64,000 nucleotides of DNA, taken from assembly GCF_963667405.1 (NCBI RefSeq), contig NZ_OY763408.1:310001-374000 (forward strand), in the 5' to 3' direction. The notes beneath the pieces are model-generated. The model saw only the letters and a program-made list of their open reading frames with translations. It was not told the DNA's origin and made no database searches. This DNA is from an uncultured Sphaerochaeta sp. Lineage in GTDB: Bacteria; Spirochaetota; Spirochaetia; Sphaerochaetales; Sphaerochaetaceae. The position numbers and the translations under genes were made by a program. Shown piece by piece: positions 17,847 through 26,894 of this stretch (position 1 is the stretch's first letter; each line of letters starts with the position of its first letter).

Positions 17847-19111
17847 CTTCGACCTCCTTCAACTACGGCATGGATGGGCCTATCGGAAGGAATGCTCGGT
17901 ACCGACAGAGCACACTTTTCCAAATTGTTGAGATCTATCCGTGCATAGCTATTCAGGGTCGTATCACTGCTTTTATGTCCTAGGATTTGCGTAACAATCG
18001 GGAACGGAACCGATTTTGAGAGCAGTTCACTGACCAGACTGTGCCGAAAGGCATGGGCCCCATGTTTTCTGCCCGGTTTACTAAGAATGCCTCCCCTTTG
18101 TGCCATATTCTGGAAGATGCTACTAACAGCAGCAGCTTTTAGCGGTTCAAACCTAGGCCTTGCCTGTAGGAATACCTTTGGGGATTGGGATTCTGGCCTA
18201 CCGTGCCTGAGATAACTTACAATTGCATTTCCTACATCCGCAAGAAGGGGAAGTTGTAGCTTTTTCCCAGTCTTGAATTGTGTGAGGCTGATGGTGTTTC
18301 GTTCCCAATCTAGATTTGAAAACTCAAGATTACTGACATCGCTGGCTCGCAAGCCTGTCTTGGCTATGAGCAGCAGTATTGCGTAATCCCTTTTCCCTAC
18401 CGGACTGGCTGTATTGATAGAGGCAAGGATTTGACGGATTTCATCTGCTGAATAGACGCTCGGGATTTTCTCATTGGTATGTATTCTCATCCTCGGAATA
18501 AGGATTGAGTAGTTCATTTCCAGGACCGAACTCTCATGCAAGTACCTCAGGAATACCCGGAGACAACATATGGTACGATAACGAAGTGGTTCTGAATATC
18601 CTGACAAGGAATTGATGAATCCAAAGATTTCGCTATTGGTGATTGCTGCTATGCTTGTATGTCTTGAGGCGAGATATTCCTGAAATTTGACCAAATGCGT
18701 GCGGTACTCATAGAGTGTATGAGCTTGGTATCCTTTTTCTTCTAAGGTTTTCAGATGCTCAGCAATTTCTGGTAATAGAAAAACGTCTGGTTTCTTGCAA
18801 TTTCTCCTTGTCATGTGATGAATTTCCAAGGTTCCGGTGTTTTGCAGCTCAAATACTGCATCCGCAGTCTGAAGCAAAGCCCTTCTGTATGTTTCGATGA
18901 CCGTCCATGTCTTGTTTTCTTCAAGCTGAGAAACTATGAATTCCCAGGCTTCATGGTTGTAGATTGAATCCTCCCCATTGGGGAGCATTTTGCTCAGGTG
19001 CCGTAAACGATACCTGTAAGCCTCAATGGTCCGATGCTGGTAGTTCAGCCTCTGTAGATACGACAATAGGTTGCCTGCCAAGACTCCAAATGATTGTTGA
19101 TTGTTTTGCAT
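17843..19111 (-). CDS. tyrosine recombinase / phage integrase family
   Basis: 422 aa, apparently intact. It has an N-terminal SAM-like core-binding region, then the catalytic residues in order: Arg in KTGLRASDVSNL, Lys region in LTQFKTGKKLQLPL, the HAFRHSLVSELL box, LGHKSSDTTLNSYARID with the nucleophile Tyr, and a ~25-residue tail. It overlaps a second, truncated recombinase by four bases, so it was probably the first gene of a two- or three-recombinase mobile unit rather than a phage integrase. Activity is possible but, without its partners, the element may be stranded. Confidence 0.85.
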   Translation of the reverse strand: MQNNQQSFGVLAGNLLSYLQRLNYQHRTIEAYRYRLRHLSKMLPNGEDSIYNHEAWEFIVSQLEENKTWTVIETYRRALLQTADAVFELQNTGTLEIHHMTRRNCKKPDVFLLPEIAEHLKTLEEKGYQAHTLYEYRTHLVKFQEYLASRHTSIAAITNSEIFGFINSLSGYSEPLRYRTICCLRVFLRYLHESSVLEMNYSILIPRMRIHTNEKIPSVYSADEIRQILASINTASPVGKRDYAILLLIAKTGLRASDVSNLEFSNLDWERNTISLTQFKTGKKLQLPLLADVGNAIVSYLRHGRPESQSPKVFLQARPRFEPLKAAAVSSIFQNMAQRGGILSKPGRKHGAHAFRHSLVSELLSKSVPFPIVTQILGHKSSDTTLNSYARIDLNNLEKCALSVPSIPSDRPIHAVVEGGRR

Positions 19112-19209
19112 ATGCTATCCTCCGTTTGATTCTTGAAGGATATAATGCAAAGTAAGCAAAAGAAATAATATGCTATAGAAGCTTCATCTCTCAAATAAGA
19201 TTTGGTTCG

Positions 19210-19953
19210 CTACATTATGGTGGACAGGACATTAAAGGTCCTCTCAATGAAAATGTTGTCGAGGCATCTCCCGATTCCGTCCATGCTTATCTGTATCCCA
19301 AAGCCTTGCAGCATCGAGACGAATTCCTTGCTTGTGTACTGAGCACCGCAGTCTGTATAAAAAATGGCCGGAATACCATACTTTTCAACGGCCTCCATAA
19401 CGCATTCGATGCAGAAGATGGTATCCATCGTATTGCTGAGCCTCCAGGAAAGGATCTTTCGGCTGTAGAGATCAATCACCGCAGTGAAGTAGACCATCCC
19501 CCCTGGAAGTCTGATGTAGGTGATATCGCTACTCCAACATTCATTGACGTACCGTATCTTCCTGTCCCGAAGCAGATAGGGGAACTTCCCTTCCTTCCTC
19601 TTGGAGCTCCTGGTGGTCTTGAACCTGGGAACCAGCCCCTGCAGCCCAAGCTGCCGGTAGATTCTCCTTACCCGTTTCTCCGTCGCCTCAGGATGTCCGT
19701 TCCTCTGCATGTGGTGAGCCATCTTATGGTAGCCGTAGATCGGATGCTCCATCCAATTGTTCATCACCACCTCTGCAAATGCCTTCTCTTCTGCAAAAAT
19801 CTCCTGCCTGAGTCGTTCCTGCTCCTCATGGTGGTCTCTCCAATAGTAATAGGAGGAGCGGGAGACCCCCAGAAGCTGGCATTGCCGACAAATCGACAGG
19901 GTGTAGGATCTCTCCTTTCCCAACGGCCTTGCCAGCTGTGGGTCCACTAGCAT
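19210..19953 (-). pseudogene. IS3-family transposase OrfB (DDE), C-terminally truncated
   Basis: 247 aa. It starts with the HTH_21-like region (RQCQLLGVSRSSYYYWRD) and the rve integrase core: first Asp in CWSSDITYIRLPGG, second Asp in AIFYTDCGAQYTSKEF, catalytic Glu in CLDNIFIERTF. The normal ending after the Glu (about 30-40 residues) is replaced by a few codons read from the inverted repeat and flank. OrfB has its own ATG but is probably made by -1 slippage from orfA at the A9 run (complement of 19980-19988): the -1 frame is open from there into OrfB. Confidence 0.8.
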
Positions 19954-20311
19954 AAAGGGTTCGGTTCCTATAAATTCACTTTTTTTTTGAGGATTTCGTT
20001 CTCCATACGCGTCTTCCCGAGCTCCTTGTAGGTTTCCTCAATCCTCTGCTGAGCCTCGGCAAGTTCCTTCTTTAGCTGTTTCACCTCTTTGGAAAAACCG
20101 CCGGAGAGAAACTCTTTCTTCCAACTCGAAACCAAGCTTGATGAGATCCCGTATTTTGCAGCAATCTCATTGACCGTGTTCCGCTCTTTCAAAGCCTCAA
20201 GCGCAACCTCTTTCTTGAAAGAATCCGTGAATGTCTTCCTGTTCCTTCCCATACTGTTCGCTCCTTCTTATAAGGTAGCAAACATTCGTTAAATTTTTAA
20301 TCTCCTGTCCA
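19221..20311 (-). mobile_element. IS3-family element, internally deleted near its right end
   Basis: Two ends match as inverted repeats: TGGACAGGACATTAAA at 19221-19236 and its partner at 20296-20311 (TGGACAGGAGATTAAA on the minus strand), one mismatch in 16. Between them lie orfA and orfB on the minus strand. The unit is only 1091 bp and the terminal repeat follows directly after the catalytic Glu of OrfB, so the last ~40 codons are lost. No clear 3-4 bp target duplication is visible. Confidence 0.75.
19968..20252 (-). CDS. IS3-family transposase OrfA
   Basis: 94 aa helix-turn-helix protein (HTH_Tnp_1): GRNRKTFTDSFKKEVALEAL, NTVNEIAAKYGISSSLVSSW, then a leucine-zipper-like coiled coil (VKQLKKELAEAQQRIEET and on). 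It binds the IS ends. The 3' end holds a run of nine A, a likely programmed -1 frameshift site producing the OrfAB transposase. A ribosome site, AAGAAGGAGCG, precedes the ATG. Confidence 0.85.
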   Translation of the reverse strand: MGRNRKTFTDSFKKEVALEALKERNTVNEIAAKYGISSSLVSSWKKEFLSGGFSKEVKQLKKELAEAQQRIEETYKELGKTRMENEILKKKVNL

Positions 20312-20344
20312 AAACCTGGTCTTAGTATACTTCTCTCCCTCCAT

Positions 20345-20664
20345 TTATTTAAATGGATCAAGATTTTCATTAGCACACATGATTACCCCTGCTTTGGCTG
20401 CCAATTGATACGCAGATGGAGTGAAGCTAGAGTCTGTCACAACACAGGCATAGTCGCAGTCATAAAAGATTCTTCCCGCAATCACCTCTTGTACAGCAGC
20501 ATTGCCGACTTGTCCTGTATATGACTTGCATTGGATAGCATATTTCTTACCGTTGCGAGTTGCGATAATATCTACCCCTTGATCTCCTGTTGTAGGCGTC
20601 ATACTAATTGTATATCCCACTTTCTCTAGGTTTGATTTAATCTTAAATTCAAAATCTATACCTT
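20345..20664 (-). pseudogene. Mrr-type restriction endonuclease, C-terminal half (IS-split)
   Basis: Encodes the catalytic domain of an Mrr_cat-like nuclease: GYTISMTPTTGDQGVDIIAT, then KKYAIQCKSYTGQVGNAAVQ (the D...QxK metal-binding core), VVTDSSFTPSAYQLA and a normal stop. The 5' part is cut off at 20664 by the IS. Removing the IS and one copy of the 7-bp duplication joins this segment in frame to the segment at 22459 and above (KEGI then DFEFKIKS). Predicted original role: a type IV-like nuclease acting on modified or foreign DNA. Confidence 0.8.
20658..20664. repeat. 7-bp target duplication ATACCTT, left copy
   Basis: ATACCTT at 20658-20664 is repeated at 22459-22465, directly flanking the first 1794-bp IS. 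Confidence 0.9.
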
Positions 20665-22458
20665 CTCAAATTCCCGACCCAATTATAACTAGGTCTCGTC
20701 CTCTTCCTGTTCGCTATCATCTTCAGGCTTATTGAACTCCTCGACATTCAAAGTCTCACCCTTCCAATGGTACTCGATTTTCAGGAGGTCGAAGATCAGC
20801 CTTTGTGCCTTGGTGGGTACTGTCCACAGGTCCTTATAGGTACCGGTGAAGTGAATCCTTGAATAGGTGGAAACCTTGTTCAGCATGTCCTTGGAGTCCC
20901 AGTACTTCCTATCCCTCGGCTTGATGGCCGAGACCTTGCCTCTCAGATCATTGAGCAGGATGAGGGTGATGAAGTTGACGAACAGTCTGCCCTTCATGGT
21001 TTTCTCACCATGAACGTTGAGCCTATTGCAGTCCAGCAGGTTCTTCATGTCGTCGAAGTGGAACTCGATATCGCACCTTCGGTTGTAGTGCTCCAAGGCC
21101 TTGGATGCATCTTTTTCCGCATTGGTGAGGATGATCCAGAACCCGCTGTAGCCGTTGATGTAGGAAGTGACGGCCTCCTCGTTCAGGCTGACCTTTCTTC
21201 CCCGCTTGGGCGTCTCCTTGACGGTGAAGTACGTCTCGTACAGGCCTTTGTTCCTTTCGACGATATTCCCGCTTGCAAGCTCCTCCTCGCACTTTCGCAG
21301 CCTGAGCATCAGCGATGCGATGTCCTGTTCCTTCCTGACGGGGTCGAAGTAGACATGCCGCCAGGTCCTGCCGTAGGACTCGGTCTTGTAGTCGGTGACA
21401 CCGTAGATGTAGGACTTGTCATCCTCTGGGTTCCTGATGATGTTAGCCGGTCTTCTGATGGAGTCCCTGACCTTGTCGATCAATTCCTTCTGCCACTTGA
21501 GGCTGGATGGTACGGGGATGGTGAACTTCTGTCCCTTTCCTGCAATATTTCTGAGATTGGCTTCACTGTAGAAGCCTCTGTCGCCAACCAGGTTTATGTC
21601 CTTCACATCGAGCTTTTCCAAGCTGCCCAGCACATGGTCGAGGACGATGGAATCGGACATGCTGCCGGGCAGTTCCGAGTACCAGAGTGGGACGTTCGAC
21701 GAGTGGGAACTGAGCAGTCCGAGATTGATCTGCCTCAGGTTCTCGTGGTCGCGGTTGTACCCCCGTTCCACATATGTATTGGTTTTACCATATGAGGATA
21801 TGCTGGTGATATCGAACAGCAGTGCCTTTTTCTTCGCCTGTCTGTTGATCCAAAGCTTGAAGAAGGTGTTGCGCCTGTCGTCGGACAGGGAGGCGAGCAG
21901 CTCGCTGATGCGCTGCGAGCAAAGGGCGCTGCCGTTGAAACCCCGGTCATCCAGCCAGTCCTCGGCTCTGCTGAGGGCTTTGCCCTCGCAGACGCTGTAC
22001 CTTGCAAGCTTGAGGATGGCATCGGCGTCATCGGATCCGAAGGCTTCCTTCAGAACTGGTTTGATGCCGGTATCCTTGACCACCTTGTCCATGATGAGGT
22101 TCTGTCCCATCAGCGTGGTCTTGGAGACAAGCGGATTCTCGGCCTTGACGGCTTCCTTCCTTGCCAGATAGTACTCGTTGTATATCGCATCGCCGTCCGG
22201 ACCGAGGCGGCCGATGCACTTGCGCTTGTGTTCGCCGCGCTTCTTCTCGCTGTTCCAGAAGGCTTGGTCCTCGTAGAGGTAGGTGACACCGTTCTTCTTG
22301 TTGGTGACACGGATGATTTTCGTCGGTTTTGCATTGGCATCTATCATAGATACAATTATACCTATGTTTTATGCTTTTGTCACGTACTTTTTGCCAATAT
22401 TTGCAACTATTTAAAAGAATTACTGAATTCCTAGATATAATTTGGACGGGAATTTGAG
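20665..22458 (-). mobile_element. 1794-bp DDE insertion sequence (IS1634-like), copy 1
   Basis: The ends start CTCAAATTCCCG and form imperfect inverted repeats of about 29 bp (20665-20693 and 22430-22458). One transposase gene fills the element on the minus strand and its stop lies inside the left repeat. Target duplication is ATACCTT on both sides. It is inserted in the Mrr-like gene. It is the same length as copy 2 (24101-25894), which lies in the opposite orientation. Confidence 0.92.
20689..22347 (-). CDS. IS1634-like DDE transposase, copy 1
   Basis: 552 aa, full length. The DDE_Tnp_1-type core shows LLFDITSISSYGKTN (first Asp), INLVGDRGFYSEANL (second Asp) and a late Glu within the YNRRCDIEFHFDDMKNLLDCN block. 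The start ATG is at 22347. It differs from the copy 2 protein at only four residues that I can see: Ser/Ala in GSM(S/A)DSIV, Val/Ile in YG(V/I)TDY, Ile/Val in LLK(I/V)EYH and Phe/Leu in VEE(F/L)NK. It is intact and so potentially active. Confidence 0.9.
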   Translation of the reverse strand: MIDANAKPTKIIRVTNKKNGVTYLYEDQAFWNSEKKRGEHKRKCIGRLGPDGDAIYNEYYLARKEAVKAENPLVSKTTLMGQNLIMDKVVKDTGIKPVLKEAFGSDDADAILKLARYSVCEGKALSRAEDWLDDRGFNGSALCSQRISELLASLSDDRRNTFFKLWINRQAKKKALLFDITSISSYGKTNTYVERGYNRDHENLRQINLGLLSSHSSNVPLWYSELPGSMSDSIVLDHVLGSLEKLDVKDINLVGDRGFYSEANLRNIAGKGQKFTIPVPSSLKWQKELIDKVRDSIRRPANIIRNPEDDKSYIYGVTDYKTESYGRTWRHVYFDPVRKEQDIASLMLRLRKCEEELASGNIVERNKGLYETYFTVKETPKRGRKVSLNEEAVTSYINGYSGFWIILTNAEKDASKALEHYNRRCDIEFHFDDMKNLLDCNRLNVHGEKTMKGRLFVNFITLILLNDLRGKVSAIKPRDRKYWDSKDMLNKVSTYSRIHFTGTYKDLWTVPTKAQRLIFDLLKIEYHWKGETLNVEEFNKPEDDSEQEEDET

Positions 22459-22465
22459 ATACCTT
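22459..22465. repeat. 7-bp target duplication ATACCTT, right copy
   Basis: Matches 20658-20664; it marks the right junction of IS copy 1. Confidence 0.9.
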
Positions 22466-23624
22466 CTTTTTGACTAGAAACATCTGTATAATTTTCAGTC
22501 ACGGATAAACCACTAGTAGGAATGGAATCTTTTGAAGATTGGATTTGATAATCCTTACTTGAAAAGAGATTTTGGTACTTAATACAGAATTTACAGATAT
22601 TGAATGCACATTCTTCAATTAATCTATTTTGCTTAACTCTATCTCGGCTCAATAATACCTCTTGAATTTCTTCATAGTTAGAAGCACAACCTAGAGTGAT
22701 AAAGGCTTCTTTTTAATTATCGATTGTTAAATCTTCGAATAATGGGCTAATAGCTTCATCCTCAAAATTTAGCAGTAAGACAAAATTGTCGATATTTATA
22801 GAAGGAACTATAAGATTATTTGAAAAATATCGTAATTCTCTCTTCCAGGATTCATCATGCACTATTCCCCACTCATCAAGAAAAACGCCTCTCTTAAACT
22901 TGCTTACTAATACTTCCCAATTATCAGTTACAATTTTTAGAACTGTATTAAAGACAGTTATCACACTACTTTGAAGTTCGAATATTTGACTCAAATAATG
23001 GTTCGATAATATTTTTTGTAAAAATTGGCGACCTTCAATAAACATGGTATCTGGTGGTTGCTGGTCATTGAGATATTGTTCGTCGATGGAACACATGTGT
23101 ATGTAATGATCTCGCGTATCGAGCAATGTCAAATAATCAAAATTTTTAATGCAATCTGCTTCAACTGGATTCGCAGTAACTATCATTTCTGGATAGGTGA
23201 TTGTGTTCCCAGTCCACTTTGGAAAATAGTCCAAATTTTCTCCCATTAATAATAAAAATAAAAATTCAGGATTTGCTGGTCTATTTTGTAAAATAAATTG
23301 GTCTATTTTTGGTGTTAACTCTTTCCATTGAATATGATTTAAAAAATATAATTCCATAAGACTTCTCAGTTTCTTTCCACGGATAAGTGGGTTTAACATG
23401 TCTACAAAATCAGCAGTAACTTTTTCGCAGAATTCACTTCTATCTTGTTCTGGTAAATTAAATTCTACAAAATATTCTGATAGATTGGGAAAAGAAAATA
23501 TTGTCTCATTCAAATAAGATTCTGATTCCCCTTTAATTTCTGCAACGCGTATTCTAATAAGTTCCCTACAGAACTCGTACATCATTTTTTCATATAATTG
23601 GAATATACTTAATCTTAATTGCAT
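22459..23624 (-). pseudogene. Mrr-type restriction endonuclease, N-terminal part (nonsense plus IS-split)
   Basis: An AT-rich gene start: a 303-codon frame 22713-23624 (MQLRLSIFQLYEKMMYEFCR) stops at TAA 22713-22715. The same frame reopens at once (KEAFITLGCASNYEEIQEVL) and runs to the IS at 22459. Joined to 20345-20657 the total is exactly 1479 bp, 493 codons, with one internal stop. The N-terminal ~300 residues match no domain I recognise and are presumably the target-recognition part. Alternatively a TTG at 22652 after AAGAGG starts a separate nuclease gene. The low G+C relative to the flanks suggests horizontal transfer. Confidence 0.75.
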
Positions 23625-23952
23625 TTTGACTCCATATGGTAAATATTAACGAAAATTTATAACAAGTGAGTAGTCAGCTAACGTGAAAATTCGAATGAAG
23701 GAGATTTTCAATAGACATTGAAAACTTTTTATACATCTCAAAGTATTGGTGTTTTTAAATGAATGATTTTACCAATGCAAATTTGGGATAGCACGGCAAG
23801 CAAGCAGAAAATTTGAACCCCTTATATCAATTAGTATTGCACAGTTATAATCGACTTTAATATTTTAGTTATATTCCTAACCTATTTGTATATACCTCCT
23901 TCGGATAACACCAGTCAGCATCAATTTTTTCCCATAGTCCAATTTAAGAATA
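23625..23952. other. AT-rich gap between nuclease and integrase relics
   Basis: About 330 bp of AT-rich DNA without a gene. It probably holds the promoter of the minus-strand nuclease gene. One minus-strand stretch just after the integrase stop reads IGLWEKIDADWCYPKEVYTN before a stop, possibly further decayed coding sequence. Confidence 0.4.
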
Positions 23953-24100
23953 TCATAGCTTTAATACATAAGCGAGATAGTTATAGCAGTCAGCGACAAG
24001 TCTGTTTAAAGCAGATATCTCCTCATCGGTGAGAATGCCTCTCTCTTTCGCCTTCCCGACAAAGCTCTTGAGTCCTTCGCTGGGGTTGGTATGAATGTAA
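23953..24100 (-). pseudogene. integrase fragment downstream of IS copy 2
   Basis: Continues in frame from the integrase N-terminal part once the IS and one duplication copy are removed. It reads HTNPSEGLKSFVGKAKERGI then LTDEEI, the usual linker into the catalytic domain, and then loses similarity and stops at TGA 23953-23955. The catalytic domain is absent, so the integrase was already deleted or scrambled besides being IS-split. Confidence 0.7.
24094..24100. repeat. 7-bp target duplication AATGTAA, left copy
   Basis: AATGTAA at 24094-24100 is repeated at 25895-25901, flanking IS copy 2. Confidence 0.9.
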
Positions 24101-25894
24101 CTCAAATTCCCGTCCAAATTATATCTAGGAATTCAGTAATTCTTTTAAATAGTTGCAAATATTGGCAAAAAGTACGTGACAAAAGCATAAAACATAGGTA
24201 TAATTGTATCTATGATAGATGCCAATGCAAAACCGACGAAAATCATCCGTGTCACCAACAAGAAGAACGGTGTCACCTACCTCTACGAGGACCAAGCCTT
24301 CTGGAACAGCGAGAAGAAGCGCGGCGAACACAAGCGCAAGTGCATCGGCCGCCTCGGTCCGGACGGCGATGCGATATACAACGAGTACTATCTGGCAAGG
24401 AAGGAAGCCGTCAAGGCCGAGAATCCGCTTGTCTCCAAGACCACGCTGATGGGACAGAACCTCATCATGGACAAGGTGGTCAAGGATACCGGCATCAAAC
24501 CAGTTCTGAAGGAAGCCTTCGGATCCGATGACGCCGATGCCATCCTCAAGCTTGCCAGGTACAGCGTCTGCGAGGGCAAAGCCCTCAGCAGAGCCGAGGA
24601 CTGGCTGGATGACCGGGGTTTCAACGGCAGCGCCCTTTGCTCGCAGCGCATCAGCGAGCTGCTCGCCTCCCTGTCCGACGACAGGCGCAACACCTTCTTC
24701 AAGCTTTGGATCAACAGACAGGCGAAGAAAAAGGCACTGCTGTTCGATATCACCAGCATATCCTCATATGGTAAAACCAATACATATGTGGAACGGGGGT
24801 ACAACCGCGACCACGAGAACCTGAGGCAGATCAATCTCGGACTGCTCAGTTCCCACTCGTCGAACGTCCCACTCTGGTACTCGGAACTGCCCGGCAGCAT
24901 GGCGGACTCCATCGTGCTCGACCATGTGCTGGGCAGCTTGGAAAAGCTCGATGTGAAGGACATAAACCTGGTTGGCGACAGAGGCTTCTACAGTGAAGCC
25001 AATCTCAGAAATATTGCAGGAAAGGGACAGAAGTTCACCATCCCCGTACCATCCAGCCTCAAGTGGCAGAAGGAATTGATCGACAAGGTCAGGGATTCCA
25101 TCAGAAGACCGGCTAACATCATCAGGAACCCAGAGGATGACAAGTCATATATCTATGGTATTACTGACTACAAGACCGAGTCCTACGGCAGGACCTGGCG
25201 GCATGTCTACTTCGACCCCGTCAGGAAGGAGCAGGACATCGCATCGCTGATGCTCAGGCTGCGAAAGTGCGAGGAGGAGCTTGCAAGCGGGAATATCGTC
25301 GAAAGGAACAAAGGCCTGTACGAGACGTACTTCACCGTCAAGGAGACGCCCAAGCGGGGAAGAAAGGTCAGCCTGAACGAGGAGGCCGTCACTTCCTACA
25401 TCAACGGCTACAGCGGGTTCTGGATCATCCTCACCAATGCGGAAAAAGATGCATCCAAGGCCTTGGAGCACTACAACCGAAGGTGCGATATCGAGTTCCA
25501 CTTCGACGACATGAAGAACCTGCTGGACTGCAATAGGCTCAACGTTCATGGTGAGAAAACCATGAAGGGCAGACTGTTCGTCAACTTCATCACCCTCATC
25601 CTGCTCAATGATCTGAGAGGGAAGGTCTCGGCCATCAAGCCGAGGGATAGGAAGTACTGGGACTCCAAGGACATGCTGAACAAGGTTTCCACCTATTCAA
25701 GGATTCACTTCACTGGTACCTATAAGGACCTGTGGACAGTACCCACCAAGGCACAGAGACTGATCTTCGATCTCCTAAAGGTGGAGTACCATTGGAAGGG
25801 TGAGACTTTGAATGTCGAGGAGCTCAATAAGCCTGAAGATGATAGCGAACAGGAAGAGGACGAGACCTAGTTATAATTGGGTCGGGAATTTGAG
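24101..25894 (+). mobile_element. 1794-bp DDE insertion sequence (IS1634-like), copy 2
   Basis: Same ends and length as copy 1 but on the plus strand, with its own target duplication AATGTAA. It is inserted in an integrase gene. Near identity to copy 1 means recent transposition within this genome. Confidence 0.92.
24212..25870 (+). CDS. IS1634-like DDE transposase, copy 2
   Basis: 552 aa, intact and nearly identical to the copy 1 protein (four visible substitutions). DDE core motifs LLFDITSISSYGKTN and INLVGDRGFYSEANL are present, as is the YNRRCDIEFHFDD block. The ATG at 24212 corresponds to the copy 1 start. The shared acidic tail (EDDSEQEEDET) ends within the terminal repeat. Confidence 0.9.
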   Translation: MIDANAKPTKIIRVTNKKNGVTYLYEDQAFWNSEKKRGEHKRKCIGRLGPDGDAIYNEYYLARKEAVKAENPLVSKTTLMGQNLIMDKVVKDTGIKPVLKEAFGSDDADAILKLARYSVCEGKALSRAEDWLDDRGFNGSALCSQRISELLASLSDDRRNTFFKLWINRQAKKKALLFDITSISSYGKTNTYVERGYNRDHENLRQINLGLLSSHSSNVPLWYSELPGSMADSIVLDHVLGSLEKLDVKDINLVGDRGFYSEANLRNIAGKGQKFTIPVPSSLKWQKELIDKVRDSIRRPANIIRNPEDDKSYIYGITDYKTESYGRTWRHVYFDPVRKEQDIASLMLRLRKCEEELASGNIVERNKGLYETYFTVKETPKRGRKVSLNEEAVTSYINGYSGFWIILTNAEKDASKALEHYNRRCDIEFHFDDMKNLLDCNRLNVHGEKTMKGRLFVNFITLILLNDLRGKVSAIKPRDRKYWDSKDMLNKVSTYSRIHFTGTYKDLWTVPTKAQRLIFDLLKVEYHWKGETLNVEELNKPEDDSEQEEDET

Positions 25895-25901
25895 AATGTA
25901 A
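25895..25901. repeat. 7-bp target duplication AATGTAA, right copy
   Basis: Matches 24094-24100; it marks the right junction of IS copy 2. Confidence 0.9.
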
Positions 25902-26515
25902 CCCTCTTGAAACGCCCAGGCGAAAGCAACCTTACCGGCAAGCATAACCTTGTTTATAGTTGCTGCAGCAAGTCCCTTCTTCTTGAGAGAGAGGGAGAAA
26001 GCCCTTAGTTCTTCCCTGGTAATGCTTGCAAGGGTTCTGCCCTTGAAATACTTCTTCCAGTAAGAATTGACGCGATTGATCGAGTCTTGGCAGTGGGTTT
26101 TTCCAATGGACTGACCATGTGCAAGTTTTTCTCGCACATAGGGGCTGGTGTCATAGTTGTAGAAGTCGAGCAGGTAGGTAATGAGATCCCGTTCCTCTGC
26201 TTCCTTGATCTTCTTGAGAAGCCCCCGCTGCTTGAGTATGTTCATGATCTTTTCAGCTTCTTTGTTGGTGAGATCGATATCATTCAGTACATTGAACAAC
26301 CGATTTACAGTCAAAGCTTCGGAGACATCTTTCTTTGAGTTGATACGTTTTTGGGGAATGCCCTCGACAAGCCAACGGGAGACAGTCAAGACAGCAGCAT
26401 CCCGGTCGGTTTGACCGGTGCTTACTGCCGAGAGCTGATTTCCTGTCTTTGGATCAACAATCTTTGCATACCAAACACCGCTACGAAGAGAAAGATAGAA
26501 GGGTTTCCGGCTCAT
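25895..26515 (-). pseudogene. tRNA-adjacent phage-type integrase, N-terminal part
   Basis: About 207 codons: an Arm-type DNA-binding start (MSRKPFYLSLRSGVWYAKIV), then the core-binding domain (YVREKLAHGQSIGKTHCQDS, TLASITREELRAFSLSLKKK, INKVMLAGKVAFAWAFQEGY). It is cut by IS copy 2 at codon ATT of GYI. The gene starts 126 bp from the 3' end of a tRNA, the normal place for an island integrase. No catalytic domain remains in place, so the island can no longer excise with its own enzyme. Confidence 0.85.
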
Positions 26516-26637
26516 GTTCCACTCCTGAAACTAGTGCCTCAGAATGTTTTTGGCACATTCTTTGGCACAGTTGCGATGTAACATGCTGCCGGTTCTTCCA
26601 GTGAGCGGTGCGATCTCCTTACAAAGTAAGGATTAAT

Positions 26638-26715
<78 letters not shown>

Positions 26716-26894
26716 GAAAAGCTGTAAGTAATCTAAAGGATTTTTGGGAGAATGTAAAGAATGTTTGCAAGAACGTGGTGTTGACTTCTGAGTGGGAAGC
26801 AATCTTGGTGATGAGTGTAGATTTCATGACAGTTTGTTTGGTTTTTGATTTGTATTAACTGTCATGCTCCAAAGGCTCGTGCTATCATGCTTGC

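Noticed and set aside
20665..25894. Composite transposon made of the two inverted IS copies
   Set aside because: Each copy has its own distinct 7-bp target duplication, so they inserted independently; a composite element would share one outer duplication.
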